Program-made: the position numbers and the translations under genes | NCBI GenBank assembly: GCA_030123545.1 | Contig: CP126124.1 | Span: forward strand, 620,001-684,000 | Direction of reading: 5' to 3' | DNA: 64,000 nucleotides | Source: Burkholderiaceae bacterium | Lineage (GTDB): Bacteria > Pseudomonadota > Gammaproteobacteria > Burkholderiales > Burkholderiaceae_C | The notes under the pieces: generated by a model | Database searches by the model: none | What the model was told of the DNA's origin: nothing | Seen by the model: only the letters and a program-made list of their open reading frames with translations | In this document: positions 49,964 to 58,966 of the stretch, one piece after another | How positions within the stretch are numbered: position 1 is the stretch's first letter | Layout of the letters: each line of letters starts with the position of its first letter

Positions 49964-52111
49964 ATGCCCGAACCGCAGACCGCCGCGCCGGCCGAATCCG
50001 CCCGCCCCGCGAAGGCGGCTGCGCTCGCGCCGCCGGAAAGCATGTCGCAAAGGAGCTCGCGCGAGCCGCCGCAGAGCGCGCTGCAGAAGGCGTTGGCAAA
50101 GCTCGGCCTAGTGCGCGACATCGACCTTGCGCTGCACCTGCCGCTGCGCTACGAGGACGAAACCCGCATCGTTCGGCTCGCCGATGCGCAGGACGGCGAC
50201 ACGGTGCAGATCGAGGCGACCGTGACCGCGAGTGAAGTGACGTATCGACCGCGCCGCCAGCTGCTGGTCACGGTCGACGACGGCTCGGGTCGCTGCCTGC
50301 TGCGCTTCTTCCATTTCTACCCGTCGCAGCAGAAAGCGCTCGCGGTCGGCGCTCGCGTGCGGCTGCGCGGCGAACTGCGCGGCGGCTTCGGCGGCGCGGT
50401 GATGATGCATCCGACGGTGAAGGCCGCCGGCACGCCGCTGCCGGATGCGCTGACTCCCGTCTACTCGACCGTCGCCGGCCTGGCGCAATCCGCTCTGCGC
50501 CGCGCGGTGCTGGCCGGCCTCGCGCGCGCCGACCTGTCGGAGACCTTGCCGCCGGAAATCACAAGCAAAAACACCGATAAGCCCAAATGGGATCTACATA
50601 GTTCGCTATCATTTTTGCACCACCCGCCGCCGGACGCGAACCTTGCCACGCTGCAAGACCACAGCCATCCGGCCTGGCAGCGGCTGAAGGCCGAGGAACT
50701 GCTCGCGCAGCAGGTGTCGCAACTGCAGGCGCGGCGTGCGCGCGAGCGGCTGCGCGCTCCGGCGTTGCAGCCTGCTGCCGGCGACCTGCACCAAAGATTG
50801 CTCGCCGCACTGCCGTTCACGCTGACCCGTGCGCAGCAACGCGTCGATGCGGAGATCGCACGCGACCTCGCCCAGCCGCGGCCTATGCACCGGCTGCTGC
50901 AGGGCGACGTCGGCTCGGGCAAGACCGTGGTCGCCGCGCTCGCCGCCGCGCGCTGCATCGCCGCCGGCCATCAGTGCGCGCTGATGGTGCCGACCGAAAT
51001 CCTGGCCGAGCAGCATTTCCGCAAGCTGGTCGGCTGGCTCGCGCCGCTGGGCGTGCGCGTCGCCTGGCTCGCCGGCCGCCAGCCCAAGAAGGCGCGCGAC
51101 GCAATGCTGGCGCAGGTCGCGAGCGGCGAGGCGGCGCTGGTCGTCGGCACCCACGCGGTGATCCAGCAGCGCGTCGCGTTCCATCGCCTGGCGCTCGCGA
51201 TCGTCGACGAGCAGCACCGCTTCGGCGTCCAGCAGAGACTGGCTTTGCGGCAGAAGACGGCTGGCGGCGCCGACTTCGAACCGCACCTCTTGATGATGAG
51301 CGCAACGCCGATCCCGCGCACGCTGGCGATGAGCTATCTGGCCGACCTCGAGGTCTCGACGCTGGACGAACTGCCGCCCGGCCGCACGCCGGTCGTGACC
51401 AAGCTGGTCGCCGACAAGCGCCGCGCCGAAGTCGTGCAGCGCATCCGTGCGCAACTCGCGCGGGGCCGGCAGGTGTACTGGGTCTGCCCGCTGATCGACG
51501 AGAGCGAGGCGGTGGACCTGGTCAACGCGACCAGGGCGCATGCCGAGCTGCAGGCGGCGCTGCCCGGCGTTGCGGTCGCGCTGCTGCATTCGCGCATGCC
51601 GACGGCCGAGAAGCAGGCGGTGATGAGCGAGTTCGTCGCGGGCCGCGTGAAGGTGCTGGTCGCGACCACGGTGATCGAGGTCGGCGTCGACGTGCCGAAC
51701 GCCTCGCTGATGGTGGTCGAGCATGCGGAGCGCTTCGGCCTGTCGCAACTGCACCAGCTGCGCGGCCGCGTCGGCCGCGGCGCGGCGGCATCGGCCTGCG
51801 TGCTGCTGTACGCGGTCGGCGAAGGCGGCCGGCTCGGCGAGAGCGCGCGCGAGCGCCTGAAGGCCATGGTCGAGACCGGCGACGGCTTCGAGATCGCGCG
51901 CCGCGACCTGGCGATCCGCGGCCCCGGCGAGTTCCTCGGCGCGCGCCAATCCGGCGCGCCGCTGCTGCGCTTCGCGGATCTGGACACCGACACCGAGCTG
52001 CTCGCCTGGGCGCGCGAACTCGCGCCGCGCATGCTCGCCGAGCACCCGGAGCTGGCGGCGCGCCACGTCGAACGCTGGCTCGGCAGGCGAGCGGAATATC
52101 TGAAGGCGTGA
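49964..52111 (+). CDS. recG: ATP-dependent DNA helicase RecG
   Basis: RecG remodels stalled replication forks and branched recombination intermediates. The wedge/OB domain (about 60-200) precedes two helicase domains with GDVGSGKTVV (motif I), DEQHRFGVQQR (motif II, DEQH), MSATPIPRTLA (III) and HQLRGRVGRG (VI). The 715 residues include an extra poorly conserved segment around codons 200-222 encoded by an AT-rich stretch (50557-50620). It heads the recG-oxyR-ubiA arrangement. Confidence 0.95.
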   Translation: MPEPQTAAPAESARPAKAAALAPPESMSQRSSREPPQSALQKALAKLGLVRDIDLALHLPLRYEDETRIVRLADAQDGDTVQIEATVTASEVTYRPRRQLLVTVDDGSGRCLLRFFHFYPSQQKALAVGARVRLRGELRGGFGGAVMMHPTVKAAGTPLPDALTPVYSTVAGLAQSALRRAVLAGLARADLSETLPPEITSKNTDKPKWDLHSSLSFLHHPPPDANLATLQDHSHPAWQRLKAEELLAQQVSQLQARRARERLRAPALQPAAGDLHQRLLAALPFTLTRAQQRVDAEIARDLAQPRPMHRLLQGDVGSGKTVVAALAAARCIAAGHQCALMVPTEILAEQHFRKLVGWLAPLGVRVAWLAGRQPKKARDAMLAQVASGEAALVVGTHAVIQQRVAFHRLALAIVDEQHRFGVQQRLALRQKTAGGADFEPHLLMMSATPIPRTLAMSYLADLEVSTLDELPPGRTPVVTKLVADKRRAEVVQRIRAQLARGRQVYWVCPLIDESEAVDLVNATRAHAELQAALPGVAVALLHSRMPTAEKQAVMSEFVAGRVKVLVATTVIEVGVDVPNASLMVVEHAERFGLSQLHQLRGRVGRGAAASACVLLYAVGEGGRLGESARERLKAMVETGDGFEIARRDLAIRGPGEFLGARQSGAPLLRFADLDTDTELLAWARELAPRMLAEHPELAARHVERWLGRRAEYLKA
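50557..50620. repeat. AT-rich patch inside recG, possible degenerate copy of the palindrome family
   Basis: About 64 bp of AT-rich DNA in an otherwise GC-rich gene, with ATAG-TTCG-CTAT and GCTATCATTTTTG. The strict 17-bp spacing seen in the other copies is not met, so family membership is uncertain. The frame is intact. Confidence 0.35.
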
Positions 52112-52180
52112 CTGCTGGGCGGTGGACTGCCTGCCACAATCGGCATCAAGGATGCGGTGCGATCAGCGAAACAAGTCACC

Positions 52181-53149
52181 ATGACCCTCACCGAGCTCAA
52201 ATACATAGTCGCCGTCGCCCGCGAGAAGCACTTCGGCCGCGCGGCCGAGGCCTGCTTCGTGTCGCAGCCGACGCTGTCGGTCGCGATCAAGAAGCTCGAG
52301 GACGAGCTCGAGCTGAAATTGTTCGAGCGCAGCGCGGCCGAGGTCACGGTCACGCCGCTGGGCGAAGAGATCGTGCGCCAGGCCGAGACGGTGCTGGAGC
52401 AGGTCGCCGGCATCAAGGAGACGGCCAAGCGCGGCAAGGATCCGCTGGCCGGCCCGCTCTCGCTCGGCATCATCTACACGATCGGCCCGTACCTGCTGCC
52501 CGAACTGGTGCGCCAGGCGATCGACCGCACGCCGCAGATGCCGCTGGTGCTGCAGGAGAACTTCACCGTGCGGCTGCTCGAGATGCTGCGCACCGGCGAG
52601 ATCGACTGCGCGATCCTGGCGGAACCGTTTCCGGACACGGGGCTCGCGATCGCGCCGCTGTACCAGGAGCCGTTCCTCGCGGCGGTGCCGCGCCACCATC
52701 CGCTGGCCGCGCAGTCTTCGGTGACCGCGCAGGCGCTGAAGAGCGAGACCATGCTGCTGCTCGGCACCGGCCATTGCTTTCGCGACCACGTGCTGCAGGT
52801 CTGCCCCGAATTCGCGCGCTTCTCCAGCGACGCCGAGGGCATACGCAAGAGCTTCGAGGGCTCGTCGCTCGAGACGATCAAGCACATGGTCGCCGCCGGC
52901 ATGGGCGTCACGCTGGTGCCGCGGCTGGCGGTGCCGGAGGACGCGCTGCTGCGCAAGCCGTCGCGGCGTCGGCGCGACGACAACGGCTACGTGCGCTACC
53001 TGCCGGTCACCGACGCGAACGACGGCGCGCCGCCGACGCGCCGCGTGGTGCTGGCCTGGCGCCGCAGCTTTCCGCGCTACGAGGCGATCGCCGCGCTGCG
53101 CAATGCGGTGCACGCCTGCACGCTGCCCGGCGTGCAGCGGCTGAGCTGA
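52181..53149 (+). CDS. oxyR: hydrogen-peroxide-responsive LysR regulator OxyR
   Basis: OxyR activates peroxide defence genes when its redox cysteines form a disulfide. The N-terminal HTH (LTELKYIVAVAREKHFGRAA) and effector domain are intact. The redox pair is visible in GHCFRDHVLQVC as C199 and C208, the same numbering as in E. coli. The start is ATG 52181, 69 bp after recG. It has 322 residues, slightly longer than the E. coli protein. Confidence 0.95.
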   Translation: MTLTELKYIVAVAREKHFGRAAEACFVSQPTLSVAIKKLEDELELKLFERSAAEVTVTPLGEEIVRQAETVLEQVAGIKETAKRGKDPLAGPLSLGIIYTIGPYLLPELVRQAIDRTPQMPLVLQENFTVRLLEMLRTGEIDCAILAEPFPDTGLAIAPLYQEPFLAAVPRHHPLAAQSSVTAQALKSETMLLLGTGHCFRDHVLQVCPEFARFSSDAEGIRKSFEGSSLETIKHMVAAGMGVTLVPRLAVPEDALLRKPSRRRRDDNGYVRYLPVTDANDGAPPTRRVVLAWRRSFPRYEAIAALRNAVHACTLPGVQRLS

Positions 53150-53177
53150 TGCATAGCGCCGATCTCGGAGAGAGCCG

Positions 53178-54089
53178 ATGACGAATCCTGCAACTGCGCC
53201 GACACCGGCCGGCGGCGATGGGGATGGCGGGCTGCGCCGCCAGATCGGCCTGTACCTGAACCTGATCCGCTGGAACCGGCCGGCCGGCTGGCTGCTGCTG
53301 CTGTGGCCGACGCTGTCCGCGCTGTGGGTCGCGGCCGGCGGCTTTCCGGGCTGGCATCTGCTGATCGTTTTCACGCTCGGCACGATCCTGATGCGCAGCG
53401 CCGGCTGCTGCGTGAACGACGTCGCCGATCGCGAGTTCGACCGTCACGTGAAGCGCACCGCGCAGCGCCCGGTCACGACCGGCGCCTTGAGCGTGCGCCA
53501 GGCGCTGGTGTTCGGCGCGCTGCTGGCGCTCGCCGCGTTCGCGCTGGTGCTGACGACGAACCCGGTCGCGATCGCGTGGTCGTTCGCCGGTCTCGCGTTG
53601 AGTCTGATCTACCCGTACGCGAAGCGTTACGTTTCGATCCCGCAAGCGGTGCTCGGCATTGCGTTCAGCTTCGGCATTCCGATGGCGTTCGCCGCAGTGC
53701 AGGCGCGCGTGCCGCTGCTGGCCTGGGTGCTGCTGGTCGGCAACCTGTTCTGGGTGCTGGCCTACGACACCGAGTACGCGATGGTCGACCGCGACGACGA
53801 CCTGCGGATCGGCATGAAGACCTCGGCGATCACGTTCGGCCGCTACGACGTCGCCGCGGTGCTCACGAGCTATTGTCTTTATCTGGCGATCTGGGCCGCA
53901 GCCCTCGCCGATCAAGCGCTGGGCGCTATTTTTTACATAGCAATCGGCGCGGCGCTGGCGCAGGCCGCCTGGCACGGGGCGCTGATCCGCGCGCGCAGCC
54001 GCGACGGCTGCTTCAAGGCGTTCCGGCTGAACCACTGGCTCGGCGCCACCGTGTTCGCCGGCGTCGCGCTCGGCACCCTGCTGCGCTGA
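53178..54089 (+). CDS. ubiA: 4-hydroxybenzoate polyprenyltransferase
   Basis: UbiA prenylates 4-hydroxybenzoate in ubiquinone synthesis at the inner membrane. The two aspartate motifs are NDVADREFDRHVKRTAQRP and YAMVDRDDDLRIGMKTSAI; eight to nine membrane segments are expected over its 303 residues. An AT-rich insert near codon 250 (53870-53945) holds a copy of the palindrome and codes for a hydrophobic stretch (ALGAIFYIAIGAA) without breaking the frame. Confidence 0.95.
   Translation: MTNPATAPTPAGGDGDGGLRRQIGLYLNLIRWNRPAGWLLLLWPTLSALWVAAGGFPGWHLLIVFTLGTILMRSAGCCVNDVADREFDRHVKRTAQRPVTTGALSVRQALVFGALLALAAFALVLTTNPVAIAWSFAGLALSLIYPYAKRYVSIPQAVLGIAFSFGIPMAFAAVQARVPLLAWVLLVGNLFWVLAYDTEYAMVDRDDDLRIGMKTSAITFGRYDVAAVLTSYCLYLAIWAAALADQALGAIFYIAIGAALAQAAWHGALIRARSRDGCFKAFRLNHWLGATVFAGVALGTLLR
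53925..53941. repeat. AT-rich 17-bp palindromic repeat inside ubiA
   Basis: GCTAT-N7-ATAGC followed by AATCGGCG. The 27-bp window around it matches the thiL copy (11763) in 19 positions, including the whole ATAGCAATCG block. It lies in a coding region for a membrane segment. Confidence 0.65.
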
Positions 54090-54226
54090 TACGGTTTTGC
54101 CGTCAACCGCATCTCAGCGATCCATGGCGCTGTGCGCCTTCCACGACGCATGAAATGGGTTCGAGAGGCCGCGGAGCAGGCCACGCGTGGACACTCGCGG
54201 GGCCGGCTTTGCCGGACCGCTGAGTG

Positions 54227-54284
54227 TGCCCCCTCGCAGGGGGTTGGCGAAGCGACACGCAGTGCGCGCAGCCTGGGGGTGGTT
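54227..54284 (-). repeat. GC-rich intergenic repeat copy after the CoA-ligase gene
   Basis: On the minus strand it reads AACCACCCCCAGGCTGCGCG and continues GTGTCGCTTCGCC to a CCCCCTGCGAGGGGG hairpin. It begins at the stop codon of the minus-strand ligase gene, as the other copies begin at stop codons. The remaining bases between ubiA and the ligase gene (54090-54226) show nothing recognisable. Confidence 0.85.
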
Positions 54285-55540
54285 CATCTATAACTGCGCG
54301 CGTCCTCGATCACCTTGCCGTCGTTCGGCAGCGTGCCTGGCGCGGCCAGCGTCACTGTGCCGCGCAGCTTGGTCACGTCGCGGATCGCGTCGCCGAGACG
54401 CTCGGCGAGGTTTTCGGGCGCGGCGGCCCCGGTTTCCGCGTGCAGCGTCATGCGGTCATCCGCCATGTCGCCGCTGACGACCAGCCGCGCGCGCGTGACT
54501 TCGGGAAAGCGTCTGACGATCTCCGCCACCTGCGCCGGGTGCACGAACATGCCGCGAACCTTCGTGGTCTGGTCGGCGCGGCCCAGCCAGCCCTTGATGC
54601 GCGTGTTGCTGCGGCCGGTCGGGCAGGCGCCGGCCAGCACCGCCGACAGGTCGCCGGTGCCGAAGCGCACCAGCGGGTAGTCCGGGTTCAGCAGCGTCAC
54701 CACCACCTCGCCGACCTCGCCCGCGGCGACCGGATCGCCGGTGCCGGGGCGCACGATCTCGAGCAGCACGCCCTCGTCCACCACCAGCCCCTCGCGGGCG
54801 CGGGTTTCGTACGCGATCAGGCCGAGATCCGCGCTCGCGTAGCACTGGTACACGGCCAGCCCCTGTTCGCCGAACCAGTCGCGCAGGCTGGGCGGGCAGG
54901 CCTCGCCGCTGACCTGCGCCTTGCGCAGGCTCGCGATGTCGCTGCCGGTCTCCCGCGCCTTCTCCAGCAGGATGCGCAGAAAGCTCGGCGTGCCGGCGTA
55001 GCCCTGCGGCTTCAGGTCGGCGATCGCCTGCAGCTGTTGCTCGGTCTGGCCGGTGCCGGCCGGGAACACGGTGCAGCCCAGCGCCAGCGCACCGGCTTCC
55101 ATGATGAAGGCGCCGGGCGTCATGTGGTAGCTGAATGCGTTGTGCACCAGGTCGCCTGTGCGAAAGCCGGCCGCGTACAGTCCGCGCGCGGTGCGCCAGT
55201 AGTCGCGCGCGCCGCCCTCGGGTTCGTAGATCGGCCCCGGGCTGGCGAACGCGCGCGGCATCCGCGCGCCATAGCGCAGCGCGGCAAAGCCGCCGAACGC
55301 GTCGCCGCCGGCCGCGCGCGCGGCCTGCTGGCGCGTCAGCAGTTCGCTCTTGCGCGTGACCGGCAGCCGCGCGAGCGCCGCGCGCGAGGTCACGGCCCCG
55401 GCATCGACGTCCGCCAGGATCGCGGCCATTGCCGCGCTGTTGGCCTGCGCATGCGCGATCTGCGCCGGCAGCGCCGCCATCAGCGCGGCCTCGCGCGCGG
55501 CGCCGTCGCGCGTCTCCAGCGTGTCGAAGTATTCGCTCAT
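54284..55540 (-). CDS. phenylacetate-CoA ligase-like AMP-forming acyl-CoA ligase
   Basis: A 418-residue adenylate-forming enzyme of the PaaK group, which activates aryl or short acids to CoA thioesters. PaaK-like features are GYAGTPSFLRILLEKA and YQCYASADLGLIAYET, followed by a C-terminal domain with TDQTTKVRG-like hinge (RADQTTKVRGMFVHPAQ). It is the last gene of the liv-type uptake operon, 22 bp after livF, so it probably activates the imported acid. The substrate is undetermined. Confidence 0.85.
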   Translation of the reverse strand: MSEYFDTLETRDGAAREAALMAALPAQIAHAQANSAAMAAILADVDAGAVTSRAALARLPVTRKSELLTRQQAARAAGGDAFGGFAALRYGARMPRAFASPGPIYEPEGGARDYWRTARGLYAAGFRTGDLVHNAFSYHMTPGAFIMEAGALALGCTVFPAGTGQTEQQLQAIADLKPQGYAGTPSFLRILLEKARETGSDIASLRKAQVSGEACPPSLRDWFGEQGLAVYQCYASADLGLIAYETRAREGLVVDEGVLLEIVRPGTGDPVAAGEVGEVVVTLLNPDYPLVRFGTGDLSAVLAGACPTGRSNTRIKGWLGRADQTTKVRGMFVHPAQVAEIVRRFPEVTRARLVVSGDMADDRMTLHAETGAAAPENLAERLGDAIRDVTKLRGTVTLAAPGTLPNDGKVIEDARSYR

Positions 55541-55562
55541 AGTGTGTGGAGCTTGTGAGTGG

Positions 55563-56381
55563 TCATGCCAGCCATCGCTTGCGCCGCTTGTAGCTCTTCA
55601 CGTCGCGGAAGCTCCTGCGCTCGGCGCCGCCGACGCCGAGGTAGAACTCTTTCACGTCCTCGTTGCCGGCGAGGTCGAGGGCGCTGCCGTCCATCACCAC
55701 GCGGCCGTTCTCCATGATGTAGCCGTAATCGGCGTATTTCAGTGCCATGTTGGTGTTCTGCTCGGCCAGCAGGAAAGTGGTGCGCTCGCGGACGTTGAGC
55801 TCCTTGACGATGTTGAACACCTCCTCGACCAGCTGCGGCGCCAGGCCCATCGACGGCTCGTCGAGCAGCACCAGACTGGGGTTGGTCATCAGCGCGCGGC
55901 CGATCGCGCACATCTGCTGCTCGCCGCCCGAGGTGTAGGCGGCCTGGCTGCCACGGCGCTCCTTCAGCCGCGGAAAGTAGCGGTAGACCTTGTCCAGGTT
56001 GGCGGCGATCTCGCCGCGGTCCCTGCGCGTGTAGGCGCCGGTCAGCAGGTTTTCCTCGATCGTCAGGTGCGCGAAGCAGTGGCGCCCCTCCATCACCTGC
56101 ACCACGCCGCGCCGCACCAGTTCGGCGGGCGAGAGGCTCTCGATGCGCTCGCCGTGGTAGTGGATGCTGCCCTTGGTGACCTCGCCGCGCTCGCCTTTCA
56201 GCAGGTTAGAGACGGCGCGCAAGGTGGTGGTCTTGCCGGCGCCGTTGCCGCCGAGGATCGCGACGATGCCGCCTTCGGGCACGGTCAGCGACACGCCCTT
56301 GAGCACCAGGATCACATGGTCGTACACGACCTCGATGCCGTTCACGTCGAGGACGGCGGTCGGCGCAGCAGAAGAACTCAT
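55563..56381 (-). CDS. livF: branched-chain-type ABC transporter ATP-binding protein LivF
   Basis: One of the two ATPases of a hydrophobic amino acid/aromatic acid uptake ABC system. Walker A GGNGAGKTT, signature SGGEQQMCAIGRAL and Walker B LVLLDEPSMGLAP are present. ATG 56381 is the family-like start (MSSSAAPTAVLDVNG); 272 residues. It lies 64 bp after the binding-protein gene in the operon order. Confidence 0.92.
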   Translation of the reverse strand: MSSSAAPTAVLDVNGIEVVYDHVILVLKGVSLTVPEGGIVAILGGNGAGKTTTLRAVSNLLKGERGEVTKGSIHYHGERIESLSPAELVRRGVVQVMEGRHCFAHLTIEENLLTGAYTRRDRGEIAANLDKVYRYFPRLKERRGSQAAYTSGGEQQMCAIGRALMTNPSLVLLDEPSMGLAPQLVEEVFNIVKELNVRERTTFLLAEQNTNMALKYADYGYIMENGRVVMDGSALDLAGNEDVKEFYLGVGGAERRSFRDVKSYKRRKRWLA

Positions 56382-56445
56382 GGTGTCGGCAAGGCGATGC
56401 GGGCGTGGGGCGGCGCGGGAACGACCCCGCGCCGCCGGCAGGCGG

Positions 56446-57768
56446 TCAGCTGACGTCGCAGTCGGCCGCGGTGCGCGGCGACATCTTCTTGTCGGCCAGG
56501 TACTTCGCGGCACCGGCCTTGACCATCGGCTTGATCACCGCCTCGTCGGCCTGGTACCAGTCGTTGCCGATGTTCCACTTGGCTCCATCCCAGGTCTCGA
56601 TGCGCGCCCAGGTCGAGCCCATGTGGTCGGCGCAGGTGGTCTGCAGCGGACGCATCAGGCCGCCGAAGCCGAGCTGGTCGAGCCGGGCCTGGGTCAGGTT
56701 CAGGTTCTCCAGGCCCCAGCGCACCTGCTCGCCGGTCATCACCTTGCCCTTGCCGAAATGCTGCTGCGCGGTGCGCACCGCCTCGATGCTCAGCATCTGG
56801 ATGACCACGCCGCGGGTGTACAGCACCGATCCGACCTCGTCCTTCGGGCCCGTGCCCTGGCCCTTGTCGTGGACGTACTTCAGGATGTCCTGCATCACCT
56901 TGGACTGGGTGCCGAAGCCGTTCAACGCCAGCGCGTGATAGCCCTTGGCGCCGTTGCCGACGTCGCGCACATCGGGTTCCGCACCGGCCCACCACACGCC
57001 GTACATCTTGTCGCGCGGGTAGCCGGTGGCTTCCGCCTCCTTCAGCGCGGTGGAGTTCATCACGCCCCAGCCCCATAGCAGCACGTAGTCGGGGCGATTG
57101 CGCCGCACCTGCAGCCAGGTGGCCTTCTGATCGACGCCCGGCGCCGTCACCGGCAGCAGCTGCAGATCGAAGCCGTGCATCTTCGCGCGCTCCTGCAGCA
57201 GCGGAATCGGCTCCTTGCCGAACGGGCTGTCGTGGTAGACCAGCGCGATCTTCTTGCCCCGGAGCTTGTCCAGTCCGCCGGCCTGCTTGCCGATGTCCTG
57301 GATCAGGATGTCGGCGGCGGTCCAGTAGCTGCCCATCAGCGGGAAATTCCATTTGAAGGCCATGCCGTCCTGCGACACCGCCAGACCGTAGCCGAGCGTC
57401 ATCAGCGGGATCTTGTCCACCGGCGCCTTCTCGGTCAGCGCGAACGTGATGCCGGTCGATTGCGGGTCGATCAAGGTCACGCCGGGGCGGCTCTTCAGCC
57501 GCTCGTAGCACTCGACGCCGCGGTCGGTCGCGTAGCCGGTCTCGCACTCCTCGTAAGTCAACTTCACGCCGTTGATGCCGCCGTCGCGTGCGTTGATCAG
57601 CTTGATGTAGTCCTGCTTGCCGTTGGCCCACGGCGTGCCGTTCGGCGCGTACGGGCCGGTGCGGTACGACAGCAGCGGGAAGAACTGCGTGGCCTGCGCG
57701 AATGCGCTGGTCGCGATCGAGGACGCCGCGATCACGGCCGCCGCGATCAGGGCCTGGGGGTGCTTCAT
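56446..57768 (-). CDS. ABC transporter substrate-binding protein, LivJ/K-like
   Basis: The periplasmic receptor for the uptake system, 440 residues with a signal peptide (LIAAAVIAASSIATSAFAQA). It has the type I fold features KLTYEECETGYATDRGVECYE and KIALVYHDSPFGKEPIPLL. AAGGAGA lies 6 bp before the ATG. The genes around it (two acyl-CoA ligases) suggest an aromatic or other carboxylic acid ligand rather than leucine. Confidence 0.9.
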   Translation of the reverse strand: MKHPQALIAAAVIAASSIATSAFAQATQFFPLLSYRTGPYAPNGTPWANGKQDYIKLINARDGGINGVKLTYEECETGYATDRGVECYERLKSRPGVTLIDPQSTGITFALTEKAPVDKIPLMTLGYGLAVSQDGMAFKWNFPLMGSYWTAADILIQDIGKQAGGLDKLRGKKIALVYHDSPFGKEPIPLLQERAKMHGFDLQLLPVTAPGVDQKATWLQVRRNRPDYVLLWGWGVMNSTALKEAEATGYPRDKMYGVWWAGAEPDVRDVGNGAKGYHALALNGFGTQSKVMQDILKYVHDKGQGTGPKDEVGSVLYTRGVVIQMLSIEAVRTAQQHFGKGKVMTGEQVRWGLENLNLTQARLDQLGFGGLMRPLQTTCADHMGSTWARIETWDGAKWNIGNDWYQADEAVIKPMVKAGAAKYLADKKMSPRTAADCDVS

Positions 57769-57815
57769 GCAAGTCTCCTTCGTGGTGGGTAAAAGCAAGG
57801 GGAATCGAGACATCG

Positions 57816-58892
57816 TCAATGCGGGAACGGCCACAGCCGCAGCTTTTGTCGGGCGACCGACCACAGCCTGGCCAGGCCGTGCGGTTCGACGATCAGGAAC
57901 CAGACGATCAATGCGCCGAACAGCATGAACTCGGCGTGGGTCACGCCGGCGGTGGAAATCTCGATGCCGAACAGGCCCAGCAGCCAGGGCAGGAACTGGT
58001 TCAGGAAGATCGGCAGCACCACGATGAACGCGGCGCCGAACAGGCTGCCCATCACCGAGCCGAGCCCGCCGATGATGACCATGAACAGGAGCTTGAGCGA
58101 GATGTCGACCGAGAACGCGGCCGGCTCCCAGGTTCCGAGGTAGACAAAACCCCAGAGCGCGCCCGCGACGCCGACGATGAACGAGCTGACCGCGAACGCG
58201 GAGAGCTTGGCGTAGGTCGGCCGGATGCCGATCACGCTGGCGGCCACGTCCATGTCGCGGATCGCCATCCACTCGCGCCCGATCGCGCCGCGCACCATGT
58301 TCTTCACCAGGAGCGCGATCACGACCAACAGCGTCAGGCAGAACAGATACTTCGCGACCGCGCCCTCGATCGCGATGCCGGCCACCTGCAGGTGCGACAC
58401 CGTGACCGAGCCCGAACTGGAGTCGTTCGTCAGCCAGCGGATGCGCAGGAACATCCAGTCGCTGAAGAACTGCGCGGCGAGCGTCGCCACCGCCAGGTAC
58501 AGGCCCTTCACGCGCAGGCTGGGCAGGCCGAACAGGATGCCGAACAGCGCGGCGCACAGGCCGCCGAGAACCAGCGCCAGCAGCAGCGGCATGCCGTCGA
58601 CGCGGGCGATGAAGTTGTACGCGCCGTAGGCGCCGACCGCCATGAACGCTCCGGAGCCGAGCGAGATCTGGCCGCAGTAGCCGACCAGCACGTTCACCCC
58701 GAGCGCGGCCAGCGACATGATGACGAACGGGGTCAGGATGGCGCGAAACAGGTAGTCGCTCGCCAGCAGCGGCACCGCGACGAACGCGAACACCAGCAGC
58801 AGGCCGATCGCCCAGCGATCCTGCGCCACCGGGAAGATGCGCTGATCCTCGCGGTAGCTGGTGTTGAACTGGCCGTTTTCGCGGTAGAACAT
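57816..58892 (-). CDS. livM: branched-chain-type ABC transporter permease LivM
   Basis: An inner-membrane permease of 358 residues with about nine to ten hydrophobic segments. It carries the family block GQISLGSGAFMAVGAYGAYN and the coupling motif region EWMAIRDMDVAASVIGI. It pairs with LivH to form the channel. It is preceded by 65 bp that include a palindrome copy and the livH stop. Confidence 0.92.
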   Translation of the reverse strand: MFYRENGQFNTSYREDQRIFPVAQDRWAIGLLLVFAFVAVPLLASDYLFRAILTPFVIMSLAALGVNVLVGYCGQISLGSGAFMAVGAYGAYNFIARVDGMPLLLALVLGGLCAALFGILFGLPSLRVKGLYLAVATLAAQFFSDWMFLRIRWLTNDSSSGSVTVSHLQVAGIAIEGAVAKYLFCLTLLVVIALLVKNMVRGAIGREWMAIRDMDVAASVIGIRPTYAKLSAFAVSSFIVGVAGALWGFVYLGTWEPAAFSVDISLKLLFMVIIGGLGSVMGSLFGAAFIVVLPIFLNQFLPWLLGLFGIEISTAGVTHAEFMLFGALIVWFLIVEPHGLARLWSVARQKLRLWPFPH

Positions 58893-58941
58893 GGAAATCT
58901 GGAGTAATGGGCTGGATGTCGGTATGAATATTGGATAGGTC

Positions 58942-58966
58942 GCTATCTATTTGATAGTCATACGCG
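58942..58966. repeat. AT-rich palindromic repeat overlapping the livH stop codon
   Basis: GCTAT-N7-ATAGT (58942-58958) followed by CATACGCG, close to the thiL and ubiA copies. The livH stop codon (58958-58960) lies inside the element, so the repeat appears to have set the present C-terminus of LivH. Confidence 0.6.
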
